DNA from: DASZGI01 sp035938995
GTDB lineage: Bacteria; Actinomycetota; Actinomycetes; Streptomycetales; Catenulisporaceae
Direction: 5' to 3'
DNA: 50,321 nucleotides
Assembly (NCBI RefSeq): GCF_035938995.1
Contig: NZ_DASZGI010000151.1
Span: 1-50,321 of the forward strand
In this document: positions 9,360 through 17,113 of the stretch, piece after piece
Position numbering within the stretch: position 1 is the first letter of the stretch
Layout of the letters: each line of letters starts with the position of its first letter
Made by a program: the position numbers and the translations under genes
Notes under the pieces: generated by a model
The model's database searches: none
Seen by the model: only the letters and a program-made list of their open reading frames with translations
Told to the model about the DNA's origin: nothing

Positions 9360-11244
9360 GAGTGGCCTCCGCATCTTCCGCGAGCAGCGCCGTGATCACG
9401 TCGGTGAGTTCCTGCGAGGTGAACGGCAGGCCGCGCACCTGGTTGTAGCCGACCGCGTCGACCAGGTAGCGGGCCCGCACCAGCAGCGCGAGCTGACCCA
9501 GGTTCATCTCCGGGATCAGTACTCTGCGGTAGCGCTTCAGGATCCAGCCCAGGTCCTGCGGCATCGGGTTGAGGTGGCGCAGGTGGGCATGGGCGACACG
9601 GCCGCCCTCGCGGCGCACCCGGCGGGCCGCGGCCTGGATCGGGCCGTAAGTCGAGCCCCAGCCGAGGACCAGCAGTTCGGCGTCCCCGGCCGGGTCGTCC
9701 ACGTGCAGCGGCGGGAGGTTGCGGGCGATGCCGGCCACCTTCGCGGCCCGCAGCCGGACCATCGCGTCGTGGTTGGCCGGGTCGTAGGAGATCTCGCCGG
9801 TCCCGTCGGCCTTCTCGATGCCGCCGATGCGGTGCTCGAGGCCGGGGGTGCCGGGGACGGCCCACGGGCGGGCCAGCGTCTCGGGGTCGCGCTGGTAGGG
9901 CAGGAACGGCGAACCGTCCTGCGACGCGGTCGCGAACTCCACCCGCAGGTCGGGCAGGTCCTCCTCGGTCGGCACCCGCCAGGGCTCTGAGCCGTTGGCG
10001 AGGTATCCGTCCGAGAGCAGGAACACCGGGGTCCGGTAGGTCAGCGCGATGCGAGCCGCCTCGAGCGCGGTGTCGAAGCAGTCGGCCGGCGAGCGGGGCG
10101 CCAGGACCGGCACCGGGGCCTCGCCGTTGCGCCCGAACATCGCCTGCAGCAGGTCCGACTGCTCGGTCTTGGTCGGCAGTCCGGTGGACGGGCCGCCGCG
10201 CTGGATGTCGCAGATCAACAGCGGCAGCTCGAGCGAGACGGCCAGGCCGACGGTCTCGGACTTGAGCGCGACACCGGGGCCGGAGGTGGTGGTCACCCCG
10301 AGCGAGCCGCCGAACGACGCGCCGAGGGCCGCGCCGATCCCGGCGATCTCGTCCTCGGCCTGGAACGTGCGCACGCCGAAGGCCTTGTGCTTCGACAGCT
10401 CGTGCAGGATGTCGGAGGCCGGTGTGATCGGGTACGAGCCGAGGAACAGCGGCAGGGCGGCCCGGCGCGAGGCCGCGACGAGGCCGTACGCCAGCGCCTG
10501 GTTCCCGGAGATGTTGCGGTACGTGCCGGGCGGCAGCGAGGCCGGGGCGACCTGGTAGGAGACCTCGAAATCCTCGGTGGTCTCGCCGAAGTTCCAACCC
10601 GCCTGGAACGCGGCCCGGTTCGCGGCCGCGATGTCGGGGCGCTTGGCGAACTTGGTCTCCAGGAACGCCAGCGTCCGCTCGGTCGGCCGGTGGTACAGCC
10701 ACGACAGCAGGCCGAGAGCGTACATGTTCTTCGCCCGCTCGGCCTCCTTACGGCTGAGCGGGTGCTCTTCCAACGCCTTCACGGTCGAAGAGGTCAGCGC
10801 CACTTCGTGCACGTGGTAGCTGGACAGCGATCCGTCCTCGAGCGGATTGCTCGCGTAGCCGACCTTCGCCAGCGCCCGCGGGGTGAACTCGTCCGTGTTG
10901 ACGATGATCGTCGCGCCGCGCCGCATGTCCGACATGTTCGCCTTCAGCGCAGCCGGGTTCATCGCCACCAGCACGTCCGGCGAGTCGCCCGGGGTCAGGA
11001 TGTCGTGGTCGGCGAAGTGCACCTGGAAGCTGGACACCCCGGGCAGGGTGCCGGCCGGTGCGCGGATCTCCGCCGGGAAGTTCGGAAGAGTGGACAGGTC
11101 GTTGCCGTAAGCCGCCGTCTCGGAGGTGAAGCGGTCACCGGTCAACTGCATCCCGTCGCCCGAGTCCCCCGCGATCCTGATCACTACGTCGCCGATCCGC
11201 TCGACCGGCCGGACACGCTTCTCGTCGATCGCCTCGCCCGTCAC
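9352..11244 (-). CDS. korA: 2-oxoacid:ferredoxin oxidoreductase, fused gamma-alpha subunit
   Basis: The 630-residue protein carries the gamma domain at its N terminus (VIRIAGDSGDGMQLTGDRF; LPNFPAEIRAPAGTLPGVS) and the pyrimidine-binding alpha domain from about residue 230 (GNQALAYGLVAASRRA; GSYPITPASDILHEL; FQAEDEIAGIGAALGASFGG). The C-terminal domain reads LLVLGWGSTYGPIQ. This gamma-alpha fusion is the form found in actinobacteria. No ferredoxin-like delta domain is present, so a separate ferredoxin must accept the electrons. The GTG start at 11244 has a strong AGGAGG. korA is first in a two-gene operon, 61 bp downstream of a palindrome at 11305-11326. Confidence 0.94.
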
Positions 11245-11304
11245 CGAGCCTCCTTAGACCTTCCAGGTCGGAACAGTCTGGGATCGCCGCCTCGATCTCC
11301 GATA

Positions 11305-11326
11305 GAACGTGGTCGCTACCACGTTC
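11305..11326. promoter_or_regulatory. Perfect palindrome upstream of korA
   Basis: Arms gaacgtggt (11305-11313) and accacgttc (11318-11326) form an exact 9-bp dyad with a 4-bp spacer (cgct). It lies 61-82 bp before the korA start and 71 bp beyond the stop of the leftward gene at 11398. An operator controlling korAB is most likely. A terminator for the upstream gene is the alternative, but no T tract follows. Confidence 0.5.
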
Positions 11327-11397
11327 CGCCGAGGCGATTCTACGCCCGCCAAGAGTCAGGAGCCGTCGAAACCGCGGGTCTTACCGGCGGTGAGCGA

Positions 11398-12087
11398 TCA
11401 AAGGAGCGAGATGAGCGGCAGGCGGTCGATCTTCTCGATGAGCTGCGCCGCGTCGGGCATCGCCAGGGCCAGCCGGCCGCCCCCGCCCGGCGCTGCCAGC
11501 ACTCCGCCGGTCGCCGGGTCGCCGCTGAGCCACACCGTCATGCTGGTGCGGGCCCACGGAACCAGCGTGCGCGCGGTGACGAGCGAGCTGAGCGGCTCGC
11601 CGGTGTGCACGTCGAACAAGTAGACGTGGACGTACCGGTCGTTGTCGGCGCCCGGTGCCGGATCTGGCCCTCGGTAAGCGCCGAACCACGCATAGTAGCT
11701 GGCCCACGGATAGCGGCGCAGAAACGCGTGGTACTGGTGCCGCTCGGTGCACCACTCGGAGTGGATGACCAGAAGCAGCCACAGGATCGATATCCCCGTG
11801 AGCGTGAGCCAGAGCGGCATCTCGTGCTGCCGCCGCCCGTGCGCGACCAGCTCGGCCAAGACCACGGCGAGGGTCGTGATCAGCGCACCGCCGACGTAGA
11901 ACCGCGTGCCCTTCAGGTGGGCCGCGCGCGTCGCCGGGTTCTCGAGAGCCACGCCCCGTGCGGCTGGTGAGAATGCCCTGGGCTCCGCGGTCTGATCATC
12001 AGACGCGGCTCGCTGGAGTGGCGCGAACCGGTCAGCCAGGTCGGGTGGGGCTGGTCGGGTCAGTGGAGCGGATGGTGTGTTCGACAT
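11398..12087 (-). CDS. Membrane-anchored protein of unknown function
   Basis: A 229-residue protein with a Pro-rich N-terminal part (1-60), two adjacent membrane helices at about 75-125 (VGGALITTLAVVLAELVAHG; LWLTLTGISILWLLLVIHS) and a C-terminal soluble region with DRYVHVYLFDVHTGEPLSSL. It ends with DAAQLIEKIDRLPLISLL. I do not recognise the family. The start is the ATG at 12087. The longer upstream frame has poor codon usage. It is transcribed away from the nuo operon. Confidence 0.65.
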   Translation of the reverse strand: MSNTPSAPLTRPAPPDLADRFAPLQRAASDDQTAEPRAFSPAARGVALENPATRAAHLKGTRFYVGGALITTLAVVLAELVAHGRRQHEMPLWLTLTGISILWLLLVIHSEWCTERHQYHAFLRRYPWASYYAWFGAYRGPDPAPGADNDRYVHVYLFDVHTGEPLSSLVTARTLVPWARTSMTVWLSGDPATGGVLAAPGGGGRLALAMPDAAQLIEKIDRLPLISLL

Positions 12088-12473
12088 GGCAAGGGTCCCC
12101 GTAGCCGTCGTGTCATCCCGTATCAGAGCCCGCAGTGCGAGCTCCGTGCTCCGACGATAACCCGCTGTGCTCGCGGATGAACAGACGAGTGGGTGATAGT
12201 TCGTCGAAACAGACGACGCCTTCCGGGGGCGCGTCGGCGCCGTGCGCTCTGTACAGATGTGCCAACAACTGCGGCGAGACGCGGCCGACCTCGGACGGCC
12301 TACTCCCTGGACGGCTGCGCTGGCGTACCTCACGAGCCGAGTACCCTTGTGCGACGAGCGGGCTTCAAGGGCATGGATGCTGTCCTTAGGTGAGTACCCG
12401 TGGAAACCGGGCGCACGCGAGGCGACCGGCCACGCGGGCGGAGAACGGACGCGCGAGAGCAGGCGGATACGGC
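12088..12473. other. Divergent intergenic region upstream of the nuo operon
   Basis: 386 bp between two divergent starts. It must contain the nuo promoter and that of the membrane-protein gene. I could not pick a convincing -35/-10 pair or a strong palindrome. Frames crossing it have mixed codon usage and look non-coding. Confidence 0.5.
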
Positions 12474-12866
12474 ATGGGATTCGGCGGCCCGAGCGGCACC
12501 ACCTATTACTCCGGTTATTCGATCGTCGGCATGGTCCTTCTGCTCGGCATCGCGTTCGTGACGGTCGCGTTCGCGGCGAACCGGATGCTGGCGCCGGCCC
12601 GGCCGACCCGCGAGAAACTGCTGACCTACGAGTGCGGCGTCGACCCGGTAGGCGAGGGCTGGGCCCACACGCAGGTCCGCTACTACATCTACGCCTTCCT
12701 GTACGTCATCTTCGCGGTGGACTCGGTCTACCTGTTCCCCTGGGCGACGGTCTTCGCGGCGCCGGGTTTCGGCGCCACTACCCTCGTCGAGATGTTCGTC
12801 TTCATCGGATTCCTCGCGGTCGGGATCCTCTACGCCTATAAGAAGGGCGTACTGACGTGGCTCTGA
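12474..12866 (+). CDS. nuoA: NADH-quinone oxidoreductase-type complex, subunit A
   Basis: The 130-residue membrane subunit has three helices and the conserved loop KLLTYECGVDPVGEGW (matching the E-G-P segment near the quinone channel), then VRYYIYAFLYVIFAVDSVYLFPWA. The first helix follows a short Gly/Ser-rich leader. ATG 12474 is chosen because it begins just before the first helix; a longer in-frame start at 12390 would add a basic leader. First gene of the nuoABCHIJKLMN operon. nuoB starts inside its last 10 bases. Confidence 0.93.
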   Translation: MGFGGPSGTTYYSGYSIVGMVLLLGIAFVTVAFAANRMLAPARPTREKLLTYECGVDPVGEGWAHTQVRYYIYAFLYVIFAVDSVYLFPWATVFAAPGFGATTLVEMFVFIGFLAVGILYAYKKGVLTWL

Positions 12867-13867
12867 ACGGGCAGCACGGTGCCGGGCCGCAGAACGGCCC
12901 GGTCGCTTTGGGCATCCCGGCGGTCGGCGCGCCCGAACGCTCCTTCGGGATGGCGTACGACGCGGCGCCCAAACCGATGAAGGTCGTGCTCAACTGGGGC
13001 CGCCGCTATTCGCTGTGGGTGTTCAACTTCGGGCTGGCCTGCTGCGCGATCGAGTTCATCGCCGCGTCGATGGCCCGGCACGACTTCATCCGGCTGGGCG
13101 TGATCCCGTTCGCCCCCGGCCCGCGCCAGGCCGACCTCATGGTCGTGTCGGGCACGGTCACCGACAAGATGGCGCCGGCGGTCAAGCGCCTCTACGAGCA
13201 GATGCCCGAGCCCAAGTACGTCATCTCGTTCGGGGCGTGCGCCAACTGCGGCGGCCCGTACTGGGACTCCTACGCGGTGACCAAGGGCATCGACCAGGTG
13301 ATCCCGGTCGACGTGTACGTGCCCGGGTGCCCGCCGCGTCCGGAGGCGCTGCTCCAGGGGATCATCAAGCTCCAGGAGAAGATCGCCGCAGAAGGTACGG
13401 GCGAAGCGGACTCCAACAGCGTCCGGCGCACCGGCGGTGGCGGCCGCATACCCAGGACGCCTAAGCAGCGTAAGCCGAAGCTGAGCGCGCCGCCGCAGAC
13501 CCAACCGCGGCCGATCGCTCCTGAAGCGCCCACGGTTCCGATCCCGGCGTCCGAACCGGAGCCGGTCCAGCAGACGCGGGCACCGGCGGCGCCGAGTGCG
13601 AACGGGCCGGCGTTGAGCGGGCCGGTGTCGAACGGAACTGCGCCGGCGGCCACGGCGCCGCTGCCGGACCTGCCGCCCACGGTCGAGCTCGACACGGTCC
13701 GCCCGCCGCAGATCGACCCGGCCGCGCGCACGACCGAACTTCCAGTGGTCAAGGTGCCGCGTCGCCGATACTTCCGCGAGCTGCGCCGCGCCCGCGACCA
13801 CGGCCTGTCGCTGTTCGACAAAGCGGCCCACGACCAGGAGTGGGAGTACGACGACGATGAGCGCTGA
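12857..13867 (+). CDS. nuoB: Complex I subunit B with long disordered C-terminal extension
   Basis: Residues about 45-180 are a complete NuoB/PSST domain that binds the terminal 4Fe-4S cluster N2: tandem C62-C63, C128 (GACANCGG) and C158 (PGCPPRPEALL). The typical protein ends near residue 185. Here about 150 more residues follow, rich in Pro, Ala, Thr and Arg, with RTPKQRKPKL and repeated PAAPS-like segments, ending in an acidic DQEWEYDDDER. The tail is open, in frame and has normal codon use, so it is probably real. The GTG start overlaps nuoA, and the stop overlaps the nuoC ATG. Confidence 0.92.
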   Translation: MALNGQHGAGPQNGPVALGIPAVGAPERSFGMAYDAAPKPMKVVLNWGRRYSLWVFNFGLACCAIEFIAASMARHDFIRLGVIPFAPGPRQADLMVVSGTVTDKMAPAVKRLYEQMPEPKYVISFGACANCGGPYWDSYAVTKGIDQVIPVDVYVPGCPPRPEALLQGIIKLQEKIAAEGTGEADSNSVRRTGGGGRIPRTPKQRKPKLSAPPQTQPRPIAPEAPTVPIPASEPEPVQQTRAPAAPSANGPALSGPVSNGTAPAATAPLPDLPPTVELDTVRPPQIDPAARTTELPVVKVPRRRYFRELRRARDHGLSLFDKAAHDQEWEYDDDER

Positions 13868-14552
13868 GACCGGTGCGGGAGGGTCCGTCCTCGAGACCGT
13901 CGCGCGCGAGCTCGGCACCGCGACCGGCGGCACTGCGCAGTTCGAGGCCAACTTCGGCCGGACGACCGCGACCGTCCCTCCGGAGCAGTGGATCGCCGCG
14001 CTGACCGCCGCCCGCGACGCCCTAGGTGCGACCTACTTCGACTGGCTGACCGGTGTAGACGAGCTCGAGGACGGCTACACGATCGCCGCGTTCGTATGCG
14101 CCGCGGAGGACTCGGCGCGGCTCTCGCGTGGACAGGGCATCCTGCTCAAGACGCGGGTGCCGCGCGATAAGGCACAGCTGCCGACCGCGACGACGGTGTA
14201 CCGCGGCGCCAACTGGCACGAGCGCGAGACATACGAGATGTTCGGCGTCGTGTTCGACGGGCACCCCGACCTCAAGCCGCTGCTCCTGCCGGACGGCTTC
14301 GAGGGCCACCCGCTGCGCAAGGACTTCATCCTGGCCTCGCGGGTGGTCAAGGCGTGGCCCGGGGCGAAGGAGCCCGGCGAATCCGACCACGACCACCGCA
14401 GAGCCTCGCCGGGACGCCGCCGGATGCTCCCGCCGGGCGTGCCAGGAGACGAATGGCTCAAGCCGTTGGGAACGGCCGAGCCGGACGGCGGCACCGACGC
14501 CCCGACCCAGAACGGCCGGGGCGGCGCGAACGCGGATGGGGGCGACGCGTGA
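13857..14552 (+). CDS. nuoC: Complex I subunit C
   Basis: The 231-residue protein has the 30-kDa subunit core: WIAALTAARDALGATYFDWLTGVDELED, then ILLKTRVPRDKAQLPTATTVY and the signature ANWHERETYEMFGVVFDGHPDL followed by HPLRKDF. About 75 C-terminal residues form a Gly/Pro/Arg-rich tail. In complete operons nuoD would come next (or be fused to C). Here the frame ends and nuoH begins 4 nt earlier, so no 49-kDa subunit follows and the C-terminal tail shows no trace of one. Confidence 0.92.
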   Translation: MSAETGAGGSVLETVARELGTATGGTAQFEANFGRTTATVPPEQWIAALTAARDALGATYFDWLTGVDELEDGYTIAAFVCAAEDSARLSRGQGILLKTRVPRDKAQLPTATTVYRGANWHERETYEMFGVVFDGHPDLKPLLLPDGFEGHPLRKDFILASRVVKAWPGAKEPGESDHDHRRASPGRRRMLPPGVPGDEWLKPLGTAEPDGGTDAPTQNGRGGANADGGDA

Positions 14553-15505
14553 ACTGGTGGCTCGAAGTCGTCCTGCGGCTCGTCGTCATCCTCGGCTTCT
14601 TCCTCCTCGTGCCGCTCGTCGTGGGCCAGATGGAGCACAAGGCGATGGCGCACATGCAGGGGCGCCTCGGCCCGATGGAGGCGGGCGGCTTCCACGGCTG
14701 GGCGCAGCTGATCGCCGACGGCGTCAAGTTCGCCCAGAAGGAGTCCGTGGTCCCGGCCGCCGCCGACCGCGCGGTCTTCCAGATCGCCCCGGCCGTCGCG
14801 CTGCTGCCTTACCTGATCGTGCTGGTGACGATCCCGATCGGGCCGGGCAGCCAGGTCGGCGTCGCGCTCGACCTCGGGCTCTTCTTCGTCCTGGCGGTCA
14901 TGGGCGTCGGCGTGCTCGGCACCCTGATGGGCGGCTGGGCCAGCGCGAACAAGTACTCGCTGCTCGGCGGCATCCGCACCGCCGCCCAGCTGATGGCCTA
15001 TGAGCTGCCCCTGCTGCTGTCCGCCGCGTCGGTCGCGATGGCCGCCGGAACGGTGTCGCTGGACGGGATCCTCGACAACTGGCACTGGTACTGGCTGCCC
15101 TGGCAGATCGTCGGCGGGTTCGTGTTCTTCACCGCCGGCCTCGCCGAACTCCAGCGCCCGCCGTTCGACATGCCGGTCGCCGACTCGGAGATCATCTTCG
15201 GCGCGTACACCGAGTACACCGGGCTGCGCTTCGCGTTCTTCCTGCTCGCCGAGTACGCCGGGATCGTCGTGCTGTGCCTGCTGACCGCGATCCTGTTCCT
15301 CGGCGGCTGGCACGGCCCGTTCAGCGCCCACCTCGGCTGGCTGTGGACCCTGATCAAGACCTTCGTCCTGGCGTTCGTGGTGATCTGGCTGAGAGTCAGC
15401 TACCCGCGGCTGCGCGAAGACCAGCTGCAGAAGCTCGCCTGGACGTGGCTCATCCCGCTGTCCCTCGCCCAAATCGCGCTCACCGGGGTGGTGAAGGTGC
15501 TGTGA
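14549..15505 (+). CDS. nuoH: Complex I subunit H
   Basis: The 318-residue protein has eight membrane helices. The family signature QMEHKAMAHMQGRLGPMEAG is in the first cytoplasmic loop, and ELQRPPFDMPVADSEIIFGAYTEYTG is the highly conserved acidic loop that faces the quinone cavity. The GTG start overlaps the nuoC stop by 4 nt with a GGGGG Shine-Dalgarno. NuoH normally forms the quinone chamber together with NuoB and NuoD, and NuoD is not encoded here. Confidence 0.95.
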   Translation: MNWWLEVVLRLVVILGFFLLVPLVVGQMEHKAMAHMQGRLGPMEAGGFHGWAQLIADGVKFAQKESVVPAAADRAVFQIAPAVALLPYLIVLVTIPIGPGSQVGVALDLGLFFVLAVMGVGVLGTLMGGWASANKYSLLGGIRTAAQLMAYELPLLLSAASVAMAAGTVSLDGILDNWHWYWLPWQIVGGFVFFTAGLAELQRPPFDMPVADSEIIFGAYTEYTGLRFAFFLLAEYAGIVVLCLLTAILFLGGWHGPFSAHLGWLWTLIKTFVLAFVVIWLRVSYPRLREDQLQKLAWTWLIPLSLAQIALTGVVKVL

Positions 15506-16077
15506 CCGAGTATCCCGGATCCGGCCTGGTCAAGGGACTGGCCACCACGTTCAAGACGATGACCCGCCGGTCGCACACGGTCCAGTATCCGGACCAGGCG
15601 CCGGTGCTGCCGCCGCGCAGCCGCGGCGTCATCGCGCTGATCGAGGAGAACTGCACCGTCTGCATGCTGTGCGCGCGCGAATGCCCCGACTGGTGCATCT
15701 ACATCGACTCGCACAAGGAGACCATCCCCGCACCGCCCGGGGGCGGCCGCGACCGCACCCGCAACATGCTGGACCGCTTCGACATCGACTTCTCGCTGTG
15801 CATGTACTGCGGGATCTGCATCGAGGTCTGCCCCTTCGACGCGCTCGAGTGGTCCCCGGAGTTCGAGTACGCGGATTTCGACATCAAGAACCTCCTGCAC
15901 GACAAGGACCGGCTCGGCCAGTGGGTCGCCTCCGTGCCCGCGCCGGTCGCCCTCGACGACAGGGCCGAAGAGCCCAAAGAGGTCGCCCTGGCGCAGAAGG
16001 CGGCGGCCAAGCGGCTGGCCGACTCGGGCCGGGCTGCGCAGGAGGCCGGGACGCCGGGACCGGAGGGGGACGGGTGA
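15502..16077 (+). CDS. nuoI: Complex I subunit I, 2x4Fe-4S ferredoxin-type
   Basis: The 191-residue protein has two complete 4Fe-4S motifs, CTVCMLCARECP and CMYCGICIEVCP, holding clusters N6a and N6b. Together with NuoB these are the only iron-sulfur clusters encoded in the operon, since NuoE, F and G are absent. NuoI is therefore the probable electron entry point, possibly from reduced ferredoxin. A charged Ala/Glu-rich tail of about 45 residues follows the domain. The GTG start overlaps nuoH. Confidence 0.95.
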   Translation: MTEYPGSGLVKGLATTFKTMTRRSHTVQYPDQAPVLPPRSRGVIALIEENCTVCMLCARECPDWCIYIDSHKETIPAPPGGGRDRTRNMLDRFDIDFSLCMYCGICIEVCPFDALEWSPEFEYADFDIKNLLHDKDRLGQWVASVPAPVALDDRAEEPKEVALAQKAAAKRLADSGRAAQEAGTPGPEGDG

Positions 16078-16718
16078 ACCACTCGTACCTCTCGCCCACC
16101 GGGGTGGAGATCGCCTTCGTCCTGATCGGCCTGATCACCGTCGGCTCCGCGCTACTCGTGGTCACCGTGCAGAACCTGATGCACGCCGCGCTGTGGCTGG
16201 TGGTCAGCCTCGGATCGATCGCGGGCGAATACCTGCTGCTCGGCGCGGAACTGGTCGCCTGGGTGCAGATCCTGATCTACGTCGGCGCGGTCGTCGTGCT
16301 CATCCTGTTCGGGCTGGTGCTCACCAAGGCGCCGATCGGACCGACGACCGAGTTGGACGTGAAACACAAGCTGCCCGCTGCGCTCGTCGCGGCGGGGGCG
16401 ACCGGGGTGCTGGTCACCGTGCTGGTCGACGCGTACCACAACGTCTGGATCGACTCGCATGCCGCAATCGCCCAAGGCACCGCGGCGGCGAACGGCGCGG
16501 CGCTGTTCAAGTACTGGGTCCTGCCGTTCGAGACGCTGTCCGTGCTGCTGCTCGCGGCGCTGGTCGGCGCGATCGTGATCTCCCGGCGCGGCCGGGCCGA
16601 GGGCGCCTCCGAGTGGAGCACCGCTCTTGAGTCGGGGCCCGTCCTGGAGCCCATCGCGCCGAGCGCTGCTCTCGTAGCGAGCACGACAGCCAACCAGGGA
16701 GCCGAGGCCGACGACTGA
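16074..16718 (+). CDS. nuoJ: Complex I subunit J
   Basis: The 214-residue protein has five membrane helices. LMHAALWLVVSLGSIAGEYL and WVQILIYVGAVVVLILFGLV are the conserved third and second NuoJ helices, including the pi-bulge region. LPFETLSVLLLAALVGAIV is the last. About 45 hydrophilic residues follow the last helix. The GTG start overlaps nuoI by 4 nt and the TGA shares a base with the nuoK ATG. Confidence 0.93.
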   Translation: MNHSYLSPTGVEIAFVLIGLITVGSALLVVTVQNLMHAALWLVVSLGSIAGEYLLLGAELVAWVQILIYVGAVVVLILFGLVLTKAPIGPTTELDVKHKLPAALVAAGATGVLVTVLVDAYHNVWIDSHAAIAQGTAAANGAALFKYWVLPFETLSVLLLAALVGAIVISRRGRAEGASEWSTALESGPVLEPIAPSAALVASTTANQGAEADD

Positions 16719-17113
16719 TGCATGCCGTCTACCCGCTCCTGCTCGGGGCCCTGCTGTTCGCGATCGGCCTCTACGGCGTCCTCGCCCGCCGCAACGCGAT
16801 CACCATCCTGATGGCGATCGAACTGCTGCTCAACGCGGTCACCGTCAACCTCATCGCGTTCGGCTCGCTGATCCGCGACCAGTACAACGTCGGACAGGTC
16901 TTCACCCTCTTCGTGATCACGATCGCCGCCGCCGAGACCGGCCTAGGCCTCGCCATCGTGCTGATGATCTATAGGCAGCGCGGCACCGCCTCCGTGGACG
17001 AGCAGCGCGTGCTCGCGGAACCGCTGCGCGGCCCGACCGACGACGCGGGCGGAGCGAGCGCCGAGCCGGCCAACGCCGGGTCCGCGCCGAACGCGGCGGG
17101 GGCGGTCCGGTGA
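16718..17113 (+). CDS. nuoK: Complex I subunit K
   Basis: The 131-residue protein carries the three NuoK helices: LLGALLFAIGLYGVLARRNA, ILMAIELLLNAVTVNLIAFG (with the conserved membrane glutamate of the E channel) and FTLFVITIAAAETGLGLAIV (second conserved glutamate). The family norm is about 100 residues; the extra 30 form an Ala/Gly-rich cytoplasmic tail. Start overlaps nuoJ (TGATG). Confidence 0.94.
   Translation: MHAVYPLLLGALLFAIGLYGVLARRNAITILMAIELLLNAVTVNLIAFGSLIRDQYNVGQVFTLFVITIAAAETGLGLAIVLMIYRQRGTASVDEQRVLAEPLRGPTDDAGGASAEPANAGSAPNAAGAVR

Noticed and set aside
12836..13951. A 371-residue antisense frame across nuoB
   Set aside because: It is a shadow of nuoB: high GC codon structure gives open antisense frames throughout the window, and this one has no recognisable domain.
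14075..15472. A 465-residue antisense frame across nuoC-nuoH
   Set aside because: Shadow frame rich in His, Arg, Asp, Glu and Gln repeats, lacking any domain; the + strand holds clear nuo genes.
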